Source: Halovenus amylolytica
Lineage (GTDB): Archaea > Halobacteriota > Halobacteria > Halobacteriales > Haloarculaceae
Assembly (NCBI GenBank): GCA_004015825.1
Contig: SAYS01000021.1
Location: 1 to 64,000 of the forward strand
Length of the DNA stretch: 64,000 nt
Direction: 5' to 3'
Each line of letters begins with the position of its first letter. Within the stretch, counting starts at the first letter, position 1. Shown one piece after another: positions 24,447 to 34,065 of this stretch. The position numbers and the translations under genes are program-made. The notes under the pieces are model-generated. The model was not told where the DNA came from. It ran no database searches and worked only from the letters and a program-made list of their open reading frames with translations.

Positions 24447-25958
24447 CTAGTGTTTCTGTTCGCTGTTCCCGGCACTGTTTGTCTGCCCATCGTCTGTCCA
24501 GTCACTGTCGTCGAGGGAATGCCAGACGAAATGGTCGACTTCGTTCGAGTCGTCCGCCTGCTCGGAGAACTCGTCGGTATCGAGCGTGAGTTCGTGGTGG
24601 GTATCCAGTTCGGTGAGTTCGCTCGCAGATGGTAACTCCTTCGACTGCTCGTCTGTCGGGGTTTCTGCTGCGGTCTCAGCCCTGGATTCGATCTGTTCCG
24701 TCGCCGTCTCGTCGGCCCCGACAGCAGTCGCGTTCCGCATTCGTATCACCGCATCAGCCATCTTTTCGAGCCGGGTCGCGATCTCTTCGGCACGGGCTGG
24801 TTCGAACTCCGTGGCCAGTTCGTGGGCGCGTTCGAGATGTGCCTGTGCGTCGAGACAGGACTGCAACGCCGCTTTGTACTCGTCGGTTTCCGCCAGTTCC
24901 CCACCGGTGTTCCAGCGTTCGTAGCCTGCCCGACAGTGCAGGTCGACCAGTCGACTGGCAGCCCGTTCGATCTCGGCGCGGAGTTCACCCGGATCGCCAG
25001 CGAAGTTCCGTTCGTCGTTGCCCCACTCGAGTGTCAGGACGTGGCCGTACCGATTGAACGCGGTCTCCCAGTGGTCGAGTTCCTCCGAGAGTTCTGTCGC
25101 CGTTTCGGCCCGTATCTTCGCTTCGTGGGCCTGTTTGACCGGTTCGGCCGCGACGGTCTCGATCTGCCAGCCCAGGCGCTGGAGATCCTCGGTCAGCTCC
25201 CGCTGCGCACCGAACTGGAACGCATCGCCGCGCTTGACCGCATCGTTTCGCTCCTGGGCGCGGCTGTAGTAGTGCTGGGCCTGGCCGAGCACGCGCCGGC
25301 CCTGGATGTAATCGCCGTTTTCGACCAGCTGTCGGGCGAGATCCAGCTGGGACTGTGCCCGCTCGATGAGCAACCGCGTGTTGGCCTCCTCTAGCTCGCG
25401 TTCGATCTCCGTGAGCTCTGGGGCGAGCACCGCCGGCTCGACCGGCCCAGTCGCGAAGACAAGATTGCAGAGATCGTCGATCTCCGCACGCATCTCCCGA
25501 TACGTGTCCGCTCCCTCGTCCCACTCCCGTCTCTCCGCGTGGGTGCGGATTTCGCCAGCGGCAAGCTTGACGTCGTTCTGACAGCTCCGGAGACGGTTCC
25601 TGACATCCCCGATCCAGCAGAGATGTCTGATCGTGCCGCTCGTCCAGGACGTCTCGCCAGCGAGGGGCCATTCGAGCCCGATGCCGGTTGCCGTCGTCAG
25701 CTCTAGCAGCTCACTTCCGGGCGAGGAGAGCGAGACAATCTGGTCGTAATCGAGGGCCACCGTCTCGACTGCGTTCTCGTCTGGCGTCGTGAATAGAATC
25801 CGCCGGTCGGTGACGAGGGTGACGACCCGCCGGTCGACTGCCAGCTGATCACCACCCTTGATGCGAGTTATCCCACCCGGGCTGGTGATTCGTCCACACA
25901 CTGACTCAGTATCAGAAATAATACTGTCGAACGGAGAGAGCGGGGGCTCTTCGGACAA
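24447..25958 (-). CDS. Haloarchaeal protein with N-terminal PH-like domain and helical repeats
   Basis: 503 residues, acidic and soluble, with no signal or membrane helix. Residues about 20-100 (VVTLVTDRRILFTT...VALDYDQIVSLSSP) resemble the bacterial PH-like domain, whose motif is TDRRILF...Y-x-DI. A long alpha-helical region with tetratricopeptide-like spacing follows (LARQLVENGDYIQGRRVLGQAQHYY), and the last ~100 residues are low-complexity Asp/Glu/Thr. No enzymatic motif is seen. It may be a peripheral membrane or scaffold protein; this is inference. Confidence 0.6.
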   Translation of the reverse strand: MSEEPPLSPFDSIISDTESVCGRITSPGGITRIKGGDQLAVDRRVVTLVTDRRILFTTPDENAVETVALDYDQIVSLSSPGSELLELTTATGIGLEWPLAGETSWTSGTIRHLCWIGDVRNRLRSCQNDVKLAAGEIRTHAERREWDEGADTYREMRAEIDDLCNLVFATGPVEPAVLAPELTEIERELEEANTRLLIERAQSQLDLARQLVENGDYIQGRRVLGQAQHYYSRAQERNDAVKRGDAFQFGAQRELTEDLQRLGWQIETVAAEPVKQAHEAKIRAETATELSEELDHWETAFNRYGHVLTLEWGNDERNFAGDPGELRAEIERAASRLVDLHCRAGYERWNTGGELAETDEYKAALQSCLDAQAHLERAHELATEFEPARAEEIATRLEKMADAVIRMRNATAVGADETATEQIESRAETAAETPTDEQSKELPSASELTELDTHHELTLDTDEFSEQADDSNEVDHFVWHSLDDSDWTDDGQTNSAGNSEQKH

Positions 25959-26085
25959 ATCACCCTCCTCAGGCCGATCTCCCGGCCCCTCAGTGTGTGG
26001 TGGAATAGATAATCCCCGTAGATACAGTTCTCATAGAAGATAATAAAACGCTCGATGGCTGGCACTGCCCAGACAGGTTCGGCAG

Positions 26086-26640
26086 TCAATCCGCCTTACC
26101 GGGTCGTCCAGTGTCACTTTGCTGGTCGTCCGCAGTCACCTGGGTTTCGAGTTCGTCGACGAACTCGTCGACAGTCTCCTCGACGACCGGGAACTGGTTC
26201 TGTTCGTAGGCCGCAAGCAGCCGGTAGACGACGACGTAGGCCAGGGCCGCAGCGACGATTGCGAGGATCGTATTCCCGACCAGCAGCCGGACGACGATCG
26301 GGCTCCCCTCGGAGAGCGAGGGGACATCGCCGATCCCGAAGCCGTCGACGGGGCCGAGCAAGACGAGCCCGAGGGTAAAACTCGCGGCGTAGACGCCCCA
26401 CTTGACGGCCGGATTGAAGACGAGAACAGAGGCGAAAAGTGAGATCTTGTTGATCCAGTTGACGAGGTAGGCGAGGACGACAAATAAAAATAGCCCGGTG
26501 CCGAGTGTCGGCAACATCGTGATGAACGTCCCGATGGAGAAACTCGCCGCGACCTGTCGTGTGGTGTACTCCTCGGTGAACGAGCTGTAGATCTCGGCCC
26601 GAATCGTGGCACCGTACCGGCTGATCCGTGCCCGTACCAT
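26086..26640 (-). CDS. DUF2062 family membrane protein
   Basis: 184 residues. It starts MVRARISRYGATIRAEIYSSF and has three to four hydrophobic helices, with the DUF2062 pattern FSIGTFITMLPTLGTG and NKISLFASVLVFNPAVKWGVY. An acidic cytoplasmic tail closes it. Bacterial homologues are fused to or near glycosyltransferases, but no sugar enzyme is adjacent here. Role unknown. Confidence 0.78.
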   Translation of the reverse strand: MVRARISRYGATIRAEIYSSFTEEYTTRQVAASFSIGTFITMLPTLGTGLFLFVVLAYLVNWINKISLFASVLVFNPAVKWGVYAASFTLGLVLLGPVDGFGIGDVPSLSEGSPIVVRLLVGNTILAIVAAALAYVVVYRLLAAYEQNQFPVVEETVDEFVDELETQVTADDQQSDTGRPGKAD

Positions 26641-26679
26641 CGTCTTGGCGTTTCGATGAGAGCTACAAGAAGCTACCGA

Positions 26680-27705
26680 CTAGCTCGATCCATCTCGACG
26701 ACTCGGCTCCCCGGCCGGTCGCTGTTCGCGATACAGCCGGGTCGCGGCGATCTGCACTGCGCCGACTGGGATCGCGAGTGCGATCGCCTGATAGAACGAA
26801 TTGATCAGGATGTATCGCGGGTTATCGAAGATATCGAGTGCGTCCTCGATGGTCTCGACAGTTTCGACAGCCGGTAACTCGACACCGAAGATCCCGAGCG
26901 TCACTGCCTGTGGGATCACCAGCACCAGCGTCAGCCCGATCAACGTCACGAAGGCGAGTAGCAGGAATCCGATCGGTTTGAGACTGACAGGGCTCGTGAG
27001 TTGCCAGCTCGTCTTCAGACTCTCGATTGCACCCTCGCCGTCGAGCACACAGGCCGGGAAGGCCAGCAGCAGCCGGCCACCGAGATACAGCCCGGGGAGG
27101 ATGAAAAGCGCGAGTCCGACAGACAGCGCAATCACGTACACCAGCCAGACCACGAGGAGTGACAGCCCGGCCCCGAACACCTCGGCGTAGGCCGCACTGA
27201 TCGGGACCTCCTCGCCGGTAAGCTCGGCGTCCGTTCGAAGATAGAGCACACCCGCGGCGACGAGGCCGAGGACGCCACTGAGCAGTGACACCAGCAGCGC
27301 GGCAGTGGGGGCCAGCAGAATCTGTGCGGAGAACACGAACCAGGCGACGAAGATCGCAAGAAGCGGGAGTGGATGACTAAAGATCCGCCGGAGCGAGCCG
27401 ACGTACAGTTCGACAGTCCCGGTCCGTGGACCCACATCACGGGCTCGACCACCGGTCGCCGGCCCTGTCCGGGGTCCGGCCTGCTGGTGTCCGCTCTGCT
27501 GACGACCGGCTCCTGAGGCCGGCTCTGGCTGCCGATCGTCGGCTGCTGGCTGTCCGCGTTCGGGAGGCGACTGATCGCGGTCGGGAGTTGCCTGCTCGCG
27601 AGGGCGGTTGTCGCGACGATTCCCGCCACCGACGGGCTCACCGCAGTAACTGCAGTATCGCTGCTCGTCGGTCACCTCCTCGCCGCAGTTCGTGCAGTAT
27701 GGCAC
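26680..27705 (-). CDS. Zinc-ribbon polytopic membrane protein
   Basis: 341 residues. An N-terminal double zinc ribbon (YCTNCGEEVTDEQRYCSYCG) is followed by a Gln/Pro/Arg-rich linker (about 28-90) and about six membrane helices. The LYLGGRLLLAFPACVLDGEGAIESLKTSWQLT region recalls the glycerophosphodiesterase-like membrane domain of DUF7544/UPF0259-type proteins. Function unknown. It lies 39 bp upstream of the DUF2062 gene on the same strand, so the two may be co-expressed. Confidence 0.7.
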   Translation of the reverse strand: MPYCTNCGEEVTDEQRYCSYCGEPVGGGNRRDNRPREQATPDRDQSPPERGQPAADDRQPEPASGAGRQQSGHQQAGPRTGPATGGRARDVGPRTGTVELYVGSLRRIFSHPLPLLAIFVAWFVFSAQILLAPTAALLVSLLSGVLGLVAAGVLYLRTDAELTGEEVPISAAYAEVFGAGLSLLVVWLVYVIALSVGLALFILPGLYLGGRLLLAFPACVLDGEGAIESLKTSWQLTSPVSLKPIGFLLLAFVTLIGLTLVLVIPQAVTLGIFGVELPAVETVETIEDALDIFDNPRYILINSFYQAIALAIPVGAVQIAATRLYREQRPAGEPSRRDGSS

Positions 27706-27758
27706 AGTTGTCTGTCGATACTCCCTGAGTAGTGATAAAAACAGTGCAGTGTGGTCGG

Positions 27759-29066
27759 TCAGGTCGCGCTCTCGATTGCCTGGTCCAGATCCGCGACGAT
27801 GTCCTCGGTCGCTTCCAGCCCGACGGAGAGCCGGACCATATCGGGTGTCGTCCCCGAGGCAACCTGTTCTTCTTCGGTGAGTTGCTGGTGGGTCGTGCTC
27901 GCGGGGTGGATGATGAGCGTCTTCGCGTCGCCGACGTTGGCCAGCAGACTGGCGAGTTCGACCTCGCGACAGATCTGCCGGCCACCCTCGTAGCCGTTCT
28001 CTAGCCCGAAGGTGATCATCCCGCCGTAGCCGTTGTCGAGGTACTCCGTGGCGTTGTCGTGGGTCTCGTGAGACTCCAGGCCAGGGTAGTTGATCCAGGC
28101 GACCTCGGGGTGATCTTCGAGATACTCCGCGACCGCCATCGCGTTGTCACAGTGGCGCTGCATCCGCATCGGGAGCGATTCGAGTTTCTGCATCGTCACC
28201 CAGCCGTCGAACGGCGACTGCTGGTTACCCAGGTCGCGCAGCCCCCGGGCACGCGCGGCGAAGGTAAAGGCCGCCTCGCCGAAGCGCTCTGCGAAGTTGA
28301 TGCCGTGGTAGGCTGGGTTGTCCTCGCCGATCTCCGGGTAATCGCTGTCCGCCCAGTCGAAGTTCCCACCGTCGACGAGTGCGCCGCCGACCGTCGAACC
28401 GCTGCCGTGGATCCACTTCGTCGTGGAGTGCCAGATCAGGTTCGCGCCGTACTCGAATGGGTTGCAGAGATACGGTGTCGCGAACGTGTTGTCGATAAAC
28501 AGTGGGACGTCGTGGTCGTCGGCGATCTCGCCGAGTCGGTCGAGATCCGGCGTCACGAGCGCGGGGTTGCCGATCGTCTCCGCGTGGACGTAGGCGGTGT
28601 CCTCGTCGATAGCCTCCTCGTAGGCCTCGTAGTCAAGCGTATCGACGAAGCGGGCCTCGATCCCGCGCCGGTCGGCCGTGTGGGTGAAGTAGGTGTAGGT
28701 GCCGCCGTACAGCGCGGAGGCGGTGACGATGTTGTCGCCGGCCTCGGCGAGCAGGAACGTCGCGAGATCCAGCGACGACATCCCGCTGGCGGTCGTGATC
28801 GAGCCGATCCCGCCTTCGAGTTTCGCCAGCCGGTTTTCGAGCATCATCGTCGTCGGATTCATGATCCGGCTGTAGATGTTCTTCCCCGTGTAGGCGGCCG
28901 CGTAAGCCATCGGCTCGTCTTCGAGCGCGAACAGTTCTGCCGCGTGTTCGTCGTCGTCGAAGACGTAGGAGGTCGTCTGGTAGATCGGTGGTGCGCGCGA
29001 TCCCGTCGCGGGGTCGGGCTGCTGCCCGGCGTGCAGTGCGTCTGTGTAGATATCGTCGTCTGTCAT
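27759..29066 (-). CDS. metY: O-acetylhomoserine sulfhydrylase (aminocarboxypropyltransferase)
   Basis: 435 residues starting MTDDDIYTDALHAGQQPDPATG; the ATG at 29066 gives the family start. It is a PLP enzyme of the Cys/Met metabolism class: SRIMNPTT, the TASALYGGTYTYF block, DNTFATPYLCNPFEYGA, and the Schiff-base lysine in HSTTKWIHGSG. It makes homocysteine from O-acetylhomoserine and sulfide, for methionine synthesis. No metX gene is adjacent. Immediately upstream is one of two related inverted-repeat elements, then an HTH regulator gene. Confidence 0.92.
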   Translation of the reverse strand: MTDDDIYTDALHAGQQPDPATGSRAPPIYQTTSYVFDDDEHAAELFALEDEPMAYAAAYTGKNIYSRIMNPTTMMLENRLAKLEGGIGSITTASGMSSLDLATFLLAEAGDNIVTASALYGGTYTYFTHTADRRGIEARFVDTLDYEAYEEAIDEDTAYVHAETIGNPALVTPDLDRLGEIADDHDVPLFIDNTFATPYLCNPFEYGANLIWHSTTKWIHGSGSTVGGALVDGGNFDWADSDYPEIGEDNPAYHGINFAERFGEAAFTFAARARGLRDLGNQQSPFDGWVTMQKLESLPMRMQRHCDNAMAVAEYLEDHPEVAWINYPGLESHETHDNATEYLDNGYGGMITFGLENGYEGGRQICREVELASLLANVGDAKTLIIHPASTTHQQLTEEEQVASGTTPDMVRLSVGLEATEDIVADLDQAIESAT

Positions 29067-29113
29067 ACAATCAGTGGTTGCTGCGCCCGGATTTGTATCT
29101 TCCCCCACGTATC

Positions 29114-29224
29114 ATACTGATTATTGCGGTTATTTTCGTGACCGAGTCCAAAATCTCGTTGTATCACGGCGTGTAACGGACAGCTTGCGTTGCCGGAGTG
29201 GGAAAGACTCGCAATAATCAGTAT
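29114..29224. repeat. MITE-like inverted-repeat element, copy A
   Basis: 111 bp bounded by a perfect 15-bp terminal inverted repeat (ATACTGATTATTGCG and CGCAATAATCAGTAT). It fills the space between metY and the HTH gene, ending on the first base of the HTH stop codon. Copy B lies 900 bp away, on the other side of the HTH gene. Both contain CGGT(T/A)ATTTTC near the left end and AAAGACTCGC before the right repeat. No coding capacity. Confidence 0.7.
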
Positions 29225-29856
29225 CAGTCACTGGCAAGCAACTCGTCCAGCAGTTTCGTCTGTGCAGCGTTCAGATGCTCGGTGAACGTCGAGGGCTGGA
29301 TATCCAGCGCCTCGGCGATCTCGCTCGCGTTCGCATCCCTGGGATACTCGAAATAGCCCATCTCGTGGGCCATCTGGAGGACCTCGCGCTGTCGGTCCGT
29401 GAGTCGCCGGAGATCGACCGGGACGATCTCTGCATCGCTGGCCTCCGCCCGCCCGCGGACGAGATACTCGATGCGAACAGAGCCAAAGCGATCGTCGAGG
29501 TCGCCGAGTAGTTCCCGCAGATGCTCCATGTCGCCGGCGTGGAGTGTGATGTGGAGGTTGCCATCCGTGGCGTAGGCATCTCGCACCGGGCCGAGTGACT
29601 CCTCGATGAAACTACAGATACAGGAGCGGTCACGGTCACGTTCGAACTCGTAGACGCGCTGGGGACCGTAATCGAACACCTCCTCGGCGTCGATCTCCGG
29701 CAACTCACTGCTCGCGGTGAACTGTTCGGCGACCGTCTCCCCCCTCGTACTCGCCCACGAGATATCCCTGAGTGAGTCGTCGGTCCCCTCGGATGCCGCC
29801 GCGACCGGGCAGTTCTCGGGCTGTTCGAAGACGAACTCGGCGCGGACGCCAGTCAT
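29224..29856 (-). CDS. Bacterio-opsin-activator-type HTH regulator
   Basis: 210 residues starting MTGVRAEFVFEQPENCPVAAA. The C-terminal ~55 residues are the HTH_10 domain (LTDRQREVLQMAHEMGYFEYPRDANASEIAEALDI...STFTEHLNAAQTKLLDELL), typical of haloarchaeal Bat-like regulators. The N-terminal half is a Bat-type sensory region with CSFIEESLGPVRDAYA. The ATG at 29856 fits the family start. It is upstream of metY on the same strand, so control of metY or of itself is possible. It is bracketed by two related repeat elements. Confidence 0.85.
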   Translation of the reverse strand: MTGVRAEFVFEQPENCPVAAASEGTDDSLRDISWASTRGETVAEQFTASSELPEIDAEEVFDYGPQRVYEFERDRDRSCICSFIEESLGPVRDAYATDGNLHITLHAGDMEHLRELLGDLDDRFGSVRIEYLVRGRAEASDAEIVPVDLRRLTDRQREVLQMAHEMGYFEYPRDANASEIAEALDIQPSTFTEHLNAAQTKLLDELLASD

Positions 29857-30125
29857 ACCCGGAGCTAGGAACGATCCGGAAAATAGCAAGCTGGCTGTTC
29901 TCAGTATCTGGGAATTACCAGGCTGTTGGAACCAGCGGAGTGGTCTTCTACAATGTACGGCGACGACGCCATCGAGCGACCTGCCGTCTTCATCTGAGAG
30001 GTGACACAGGCCAGTGAGCACTGCTGGTCGGGCACAGCCGGATACTCGATCTCATCGACGCCGTCCGATCTGACGACGTGCTGGTGCGACCCGACAGTGT
30101 TCAGGAATCGCGGTCAAGACCACTG

Positions 30126-30233
30126 ATCGTGATTATTACGGTAATTTTCAGTACGGCAGCCAAAAAGGCTGTTTCGGCCCTAATAGACCGGTTCTATCAG
30201 AAACTGGCGGTAAAGACTCGCAATAATCACTAT
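30126..30233. repeat. MITE-like inverted-repeat element, copy B
   Basis: 108 bp with ends ATCGTGATTATTACG and CGCAATAATCACTAT, two mismatches in the 15-bp inverted repeat. It shares the terminal sequences and the AAAGACTCGCAATAATCA stretch with copy A but differs in the middle, where its own small hairpin (CAGCC...GGCTG) occurs. It lies in the 470-bp gene-free interval upstream of the HTH gene; nothing else is recognisable there. Confidence 0.65.
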
Positions 30234-30326
30234 GAAGCACCATACTACAGACGGATCTAGCAACAGGCGGGCGCGGAGACGAACCGGCGAGATGGCGTGA
30301 TCGCCGGCGGCGGCCACCGTCGCCTG

Positions 30327-31370
30327 TCAGTCCTCGCGCTGTGGGTGACTGGCCGACTGTTCGATGTGCTCCTCCGGGTCCGAAAACTCTGTTCGCTGGT
30401 GGTTACTCTTCTGTTCTGACCCACCGACTGCAGGGATCTCGACCGTGTCGAGTGCGTCGGTGATCACATCGCGGGCCGCGACGTTCCGGATGCTCGCGTC
30501 GGCTCGCAACACGATCCGGTGGACGAACACCGGATGGACCATCTCCTTGATATCGTCGGGGACGACGAACGAGCGCCCGGCGACGGCCGCCCGCGCTCGT
30601 GAGGCCTCGAACAGCCGCTGGATGCCCCGCGGCGAGATCCCCACTTCGACGCGGTCGTCACGCCGGGTGTGGCGGCCGAGCTGGATGATGTAATCCCGCA
30701 GCCGTGGATCGACGGCGACCCCCTCGGGAACGGCCTGGAGATCGAGCACACGATCTGGATCGACAACAGAACCGACGGAGGGCGTCTGTACGTCGCGGTC
30801 GGCACGCCGGTCGAGCATCGTTCGCTCGCCGTCTGCAGAGGGGTAGCCGAGCGAGGTCTTGATCATGAATCGGTCGCGCTGGGCCTCCGGCAGTCCGAAG
30901 GTTCCCTCCTGCTCGACGGGGTTCTGGGTGGCGATGACGAAAAACGGCTCCGGGAGTGGGTATGTATCGCCGTCGACGGTCACCTGTCGTTCGCCCATCG
31001 CCTCCAGGAGCGCAGCCTGTGTCTTCGGTGGCGCGCGGTTGATCTCGTCGGCCAGGACGAGATTCGCAAAGACCGGGCCACGCGAGAACTCGAACTCGCC
31101 GGTGCTGTCGTTGTAGATGTTCGAACCCGTGATATCCGCGGGCAACAGATCGGGGGTGAACTGGATGCGCTGGAAGGAGAGTCCGAGGGCGGTCGCGAAA
31201 CTCCGGGCTGTCAGTGTCTTGCCGGTGCCGGGGACGTCTTCCAGGAGGACGTGGCCACGGGCGAGAATGCCCGTGAGCGTAGTGCGGAGGAACTGGCGGT
31301 CTGCGATGACGGCCTCGCCGATTCCATCGAGAATGTCCTCGGAAATGCGTCCTGCCGTCTCGGGGTCCAT
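30327..31370 (-). CDS. MoxR-family AAA+ ATPase
   Basis: 347 residues starting MDPETAGRISEDILDG. Walker A is at 48-52 (DVPGTGKT), followed by the MoxR pattern RIQFTPDLLPADITG, Walker B VLADEINRAPPKTQAALLEAM, and ATQNPVEQEGTFGLPEAQRDRF. The C-terminal lid and an acidic tail follow. MoxR ATPases act as chaperones that insert cofactors or activate VWA-domain partners, but no DUF58 or VWA gene is adjacent, which is unusual for the family. Confidence 0.9.
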   Translation of the reverse strand: MDPETAGRISEDILDGIGEAVIADRQFLRTTLTGILARGHVLLEDVPGTGKTLTARSFATALGLSFQRIQFTPDLLPADITGSNIYNDSTGEFEFSRGPVFANLVLADEINRAPPKTQAALLEAMGERQVTVDGDTYPLPEPFFVIATQNPVEQEGTFGLPEAQRDRFMIKTSLGYPSADGERTMLDRRADRDVQTPSVGSVVDPDRVLDLQAVPEGVAVDPRLRDYIIQLGRHTRRDDRVEVGISPRGIQRLFEASRARAAVAGRSFVVPDDIKEMVHPVFVHRIVLRADASIRNVAARDVITDALDTVEIPAVGGSEQKSNHQRTEFSDPEEHIEQSASHPQRED

Positions 31371-31446
31371 ACACCCACCTCGGGGACACGTAGCAAAAAG
31401 TTCAGTGGACCACTTTTTTCTCGTTCGGGTGCGCGAAGCACACCAC

Positions 31447-31518
31447 ACTACTCCTCGAAAACGAACGTCCCGTCTTCCTGCACGACCTCGCCGTCCACCT
31501 CGATCCGCGAGTCCTCGC
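31447..31518. repeat. Duplicated 3' end of the aminopeptidase gene (downstream copy)
   Basis: 72 bp identical to 31626-31697, which encode the last 22 residues and stop of the M29 aminopeptidase. The copies are offset by 179 bp. The intervening sequence contains a perfect GGTGCGCTC-GGA-GAGCGCACC hairpin (31540-31560) and a shorter degenerate repeat (CACTCCTTGAAAAACG). This copy is an untranslated relic of a partial tandem duplication. Confidence 0.85.
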
Positions 31519-31626
31519 ACACGAACTTTTTCTGCGTCGGGTGCGCTCGGAGAGCGCACCACTCCTTGAAAAACGTCGATGAAAAAGTCCGAACGCTCGG
31601 CTCTGCCTCGCGTTCGGTGGGTGTGA

Positions 31627-32700
31627 CTACTCCTCGAAAACGAACGTCCCGTCTTCCTGCACGACCTCGCCGTCCACCTCGATCCGCGAGTCCTCGCTCA
31701 TATCGACGATCATGTCGACGTGGACTGCGCTCTCGTTTCGCTCGTTGTCCTCGCCGACCGTGTCGTCGTAGGCACGGCCGACAGCCATGTGGACGGTATC
31801 GCCCATCTTCTCGTCGAACAGCATGTTGTAGGTAAACTGGTCGATATCGCGGTTCATCCCGATGCCGAGTTCGCCGAGATAGCGCGCGCCGTCGTCGGTA
31901 TTGAGCACCTCTGTCAGGACGTCCTCGTTCTTCTCGGCGGCGTGGTCGACGACCTCGCCATCCTCGAACTCCAGGGAGACGTCGGTCACCTCGCGGCCCT
32001 GGTGGTACAGCGGCTTGTCGAAGAGGACCTCACCCTCGACACTGTCCGACACTGGTGCGGTGAAGACCTCGCCACCGGGGAGGTTCTTCTCGCCGTAGTC
32101 GTTCAGCGTCGGGTTGCCATCGACGCTCATCGTCACGTCTGTGGTGTCGCCGGAGACGATCCGGACCTCCGAGGCGGGATCGAGGATCTCGACCATCTGT
32201 GCCTGGTGTTCCCGGACAGCATCCCAGTCCTTGTTGATCGCGTCCCAGACGAAGTTCTCGTAGCCTTCGGTGCTCATCTCGGCCAATTGGGCGTTGGCCG
32301 GCGCGGGGAACTGCGTGAGACACCAGCGTTTCGAGAGCCGTTCGCTGAGGATCGGCTGGTTGGCCTGCGAGTATTCGGCGTTGGTCTCCGGATCGACGTC
32401 GCTCGACTCGGTGACGTTCGTGTCCGCGCGGACAGCAATATAGACGTCCGTCTCCTCGACGAGTGCGAGTTTGTGCTCTGGCGTCTCGAAGTCGTCGCTA
32501 CTTCTGAGATACGCCCGACTGCTTCGACTATCGGCGTTCAGCGCGACCGGATTCGCACCGTAGTCCCCGACAACCTCGTGGAGGGCGACAGCGAGGTCGT
32601 CCGCGGCCGGTGGTGTGGCGATGACGACGTTGTCACCGGACTGCAGATCGACCGAGTGCTCTGCGATGATCTCTGCGTGTTCACGAACCCGTGGATCCAT
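31627..32700 (-). CDS. M29-family aminopeptidase
   Basis: 357 residues starting [19 protein letters not shown], as in thermophilic aminopeptidase T/AmpS proteins. Metal-ligand and active-site stretches include [25 protein letters not shown] and VHVDMIVDM. The enzyme removes N-terminal residues using two metal ions, in the cytosol. The ATG at 32700 follows the family; an upstream in-frame start adds nine residues. Its 3' end has been duplicated downstream (see the repeat at 31447). Confidence 0.88.
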   Translation of the reverse strand: MDPRVREHAEIIAEHSVDLQSGDNVVIATPPAADDLAVALHEVVGDYGANPVALNADSRSSRAYLRSSDDFETPEHKLALVEETDVYIAVRADTNVTESSDVDPETNAEYSQANQPILSERLSKRWCLTQFPAPANAQLAEMSTEGYENFVWDAINKDWDAVREHQAQMVEILDPASEVRIVSGDTTDVTMSVDGNPTLNDYGEKNLPGGEVFTAPVSDSVEGEVLFDKPLYHQGREVTDVSLEFEDGEVVDHAAEKNEDVLTEVLNTDDGARYLGELGIGMNRDIDQFTYNMLFDEKMGDTVHMAVGRAYDDTVGEDNERNESAVHVDMIVDMSEDSRIEVDGEVVQEDGTFVFEE

Positions 32701-32740
32701 ACTGTCACTGCCGGACGGCAGCGTCAAACCGTTTTGGGTT

Positions 32741-32857
32741 CTACTTCCCCTGCATGCCTTCCTTGAATCCCTGCGCGGTCCGCCGGAGCAACAGGAAGAC
32801 GAAGAAGACGAACAGCAGGATCATCCCGAGGACGGTGAAGACGATGACATCGTTCAT
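32741..32857 (-). CDS. Single-helix membrane micro-protein (38 aa)
   Basis: 38 residues: MNDVI, one hydrophobic helix ([19 protein letters not shown]) and a basic tail ([14 protein letters not shown]). The positive-inside rule puts the tail in the cytoplasm. Tiny haloarchaeal proteins with this layout are common. It sits 40 bp upstream of the aminopeptidase on the same strand. Function unknown. Confidence 0.65.
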   Translation of the reverse strand: MNDVIVFTVLGMILLFVFFVFLLLRRTAQGFKEGMQGK

Positions 32858-32935
32858 AGGGTCGATTTGTCGAGCAACAAAAAAGAGGTTACGACCGATC
32901 GTATCACTTTTCGCCGTGGCCCTGTCAGGGAGCGT

Positions 32936-34051
32936 ATGCTCGTCCGGGAGGGGGATATCGAGATCGACGTGCCCGAACAGGAGGAGGGCGTCTCCGACGC
33001 TGTCTTTTTCAACCCGGTCCAGGAACTGAACCGGGATCTGACGATCGCCGTGTTGCGTGCCTACCAGAACCGGGAACCACGCGCACAGACGTATCTCGAC
33101 GCGATGGCCGCAAGCGGCATCCGCGGGGTACGAGCCGCGGCAGATGGCTGGGAGACGGCCTGCTGTGACGTCGACGAAGACGCACTCGCGCTCTGTCGGG
33201 AGAACTTCGACCGGAACGACCTCGACGGCGAGACGATCCATCGGGACGTGAACGCCCTGCTCCACGAGGACTATTTCGACGTGGTCGATCTCGATCCCTT
33301 CGGGACACCGATCCCATTCGCCGATGCTGCCTTCCAGGGAACCAGAAATCTACTCTGTGTGACCGCCACAGATACGGCCCCGCTGTGTGGCGCACACTTC
33401 GAGAGCGGCGTTCGCTCCTACAGCGCGGTCCCGCGAAACACGGAGTACCACGCCGAGATGGGGGTTCGCATCCTCCTCGGTGCACTCGCCCGCACCGGCG
33501 CACGCTACGACATCGCCGTAAAACCCATCCTGACCCACGCGACGAACCACTACGTCCGGACCTACCTCGAACTCGACCGCGGCGCACGCGTGGCGAACGA
33601 CGTAATCGACAGCCTCGGATACGTCCATCACTGCCGGAGCTGTCTGCACCGCGAATCAGCGACGGGACTGATCGCCGATCCACCCGACTGCTGTCCGAAC
33701 TGTGGGAGCGATATCGAGACTGCCGGCCCGCTCTGGCTGGCGCTTCCCCACGACCGCGATTTTGTCGACGCAGTGCGCGCGGAGATCACCGAGGAGATGG
33801 GAACCGCAAGCAGGGCGACCGATCTCCTCGGCCGTATCGAAGCAGAGCTCGACGCTCCGACACACTTCGATCAGCACGAACTCTGCGAGCAGTGGGGCGA
33901 ACCCGCGCCCGCGATGGCCGAGTTTCTGGGAGCACTCCGAGCCGCAGGATACGACGCCTCCCGGACACACTACGGCGGCACGACATTCAAAACGCTGGCG
34001 TCAGTCGACGACATCCGTGACGCAACGGCCGGACTGTTCGAGAAAGAATAG
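32936..34051 (+). CDS. trm1: tRNA (guanine26-N2)-dimethyltransferase
   Basis: 371 residues starting [13 protein letters not shown]. The SAM-binding Rossmann part has [15 protein letters not shown]; the catalytic motif is [11 protein letters not shown], and [17 protein letters not shown] follows. A zinc knuckle (CRSC...CCPNCG) and the Trm1 C-terminal domain close it. It methylates G26 of tRNAs using two SAM. Length agrees with archaeal Trm1. Confidence 0.95.
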   Translation: MLVREGDIEIDVPEQEEGVSDAVFFNPVQELNRDLTIAVLRAYQNREPRAQTYLDAMAASGIRGVRAAADGWETACCDVDEDALALCRENFDRNDLDGETIHRDVNALLHEDYFDVVDLDPFGTPIPFADAAFQGTRNLLCVTATDTAPLCGAHFESGVRSYSAVPRNTEYHAEMGVRILLGALARTGARYDIAVKPILTHATNHYVRTYLELDRGARVANDVIDSLGYVHHCRSCLHRESATGLIADPPDCCPNCGSDIETAGPLWLALPHDRDFVDAVRAEITEEMGTASRATDLLGRIEAELDAPTHFDQHELCEQWGEPAPAMAEFLGALRAAGYDASRTHYGGTTFKTLASVDDIRDATAGLFEKE

Positions 34052-34065
34052 AACCGATCAGGCCG

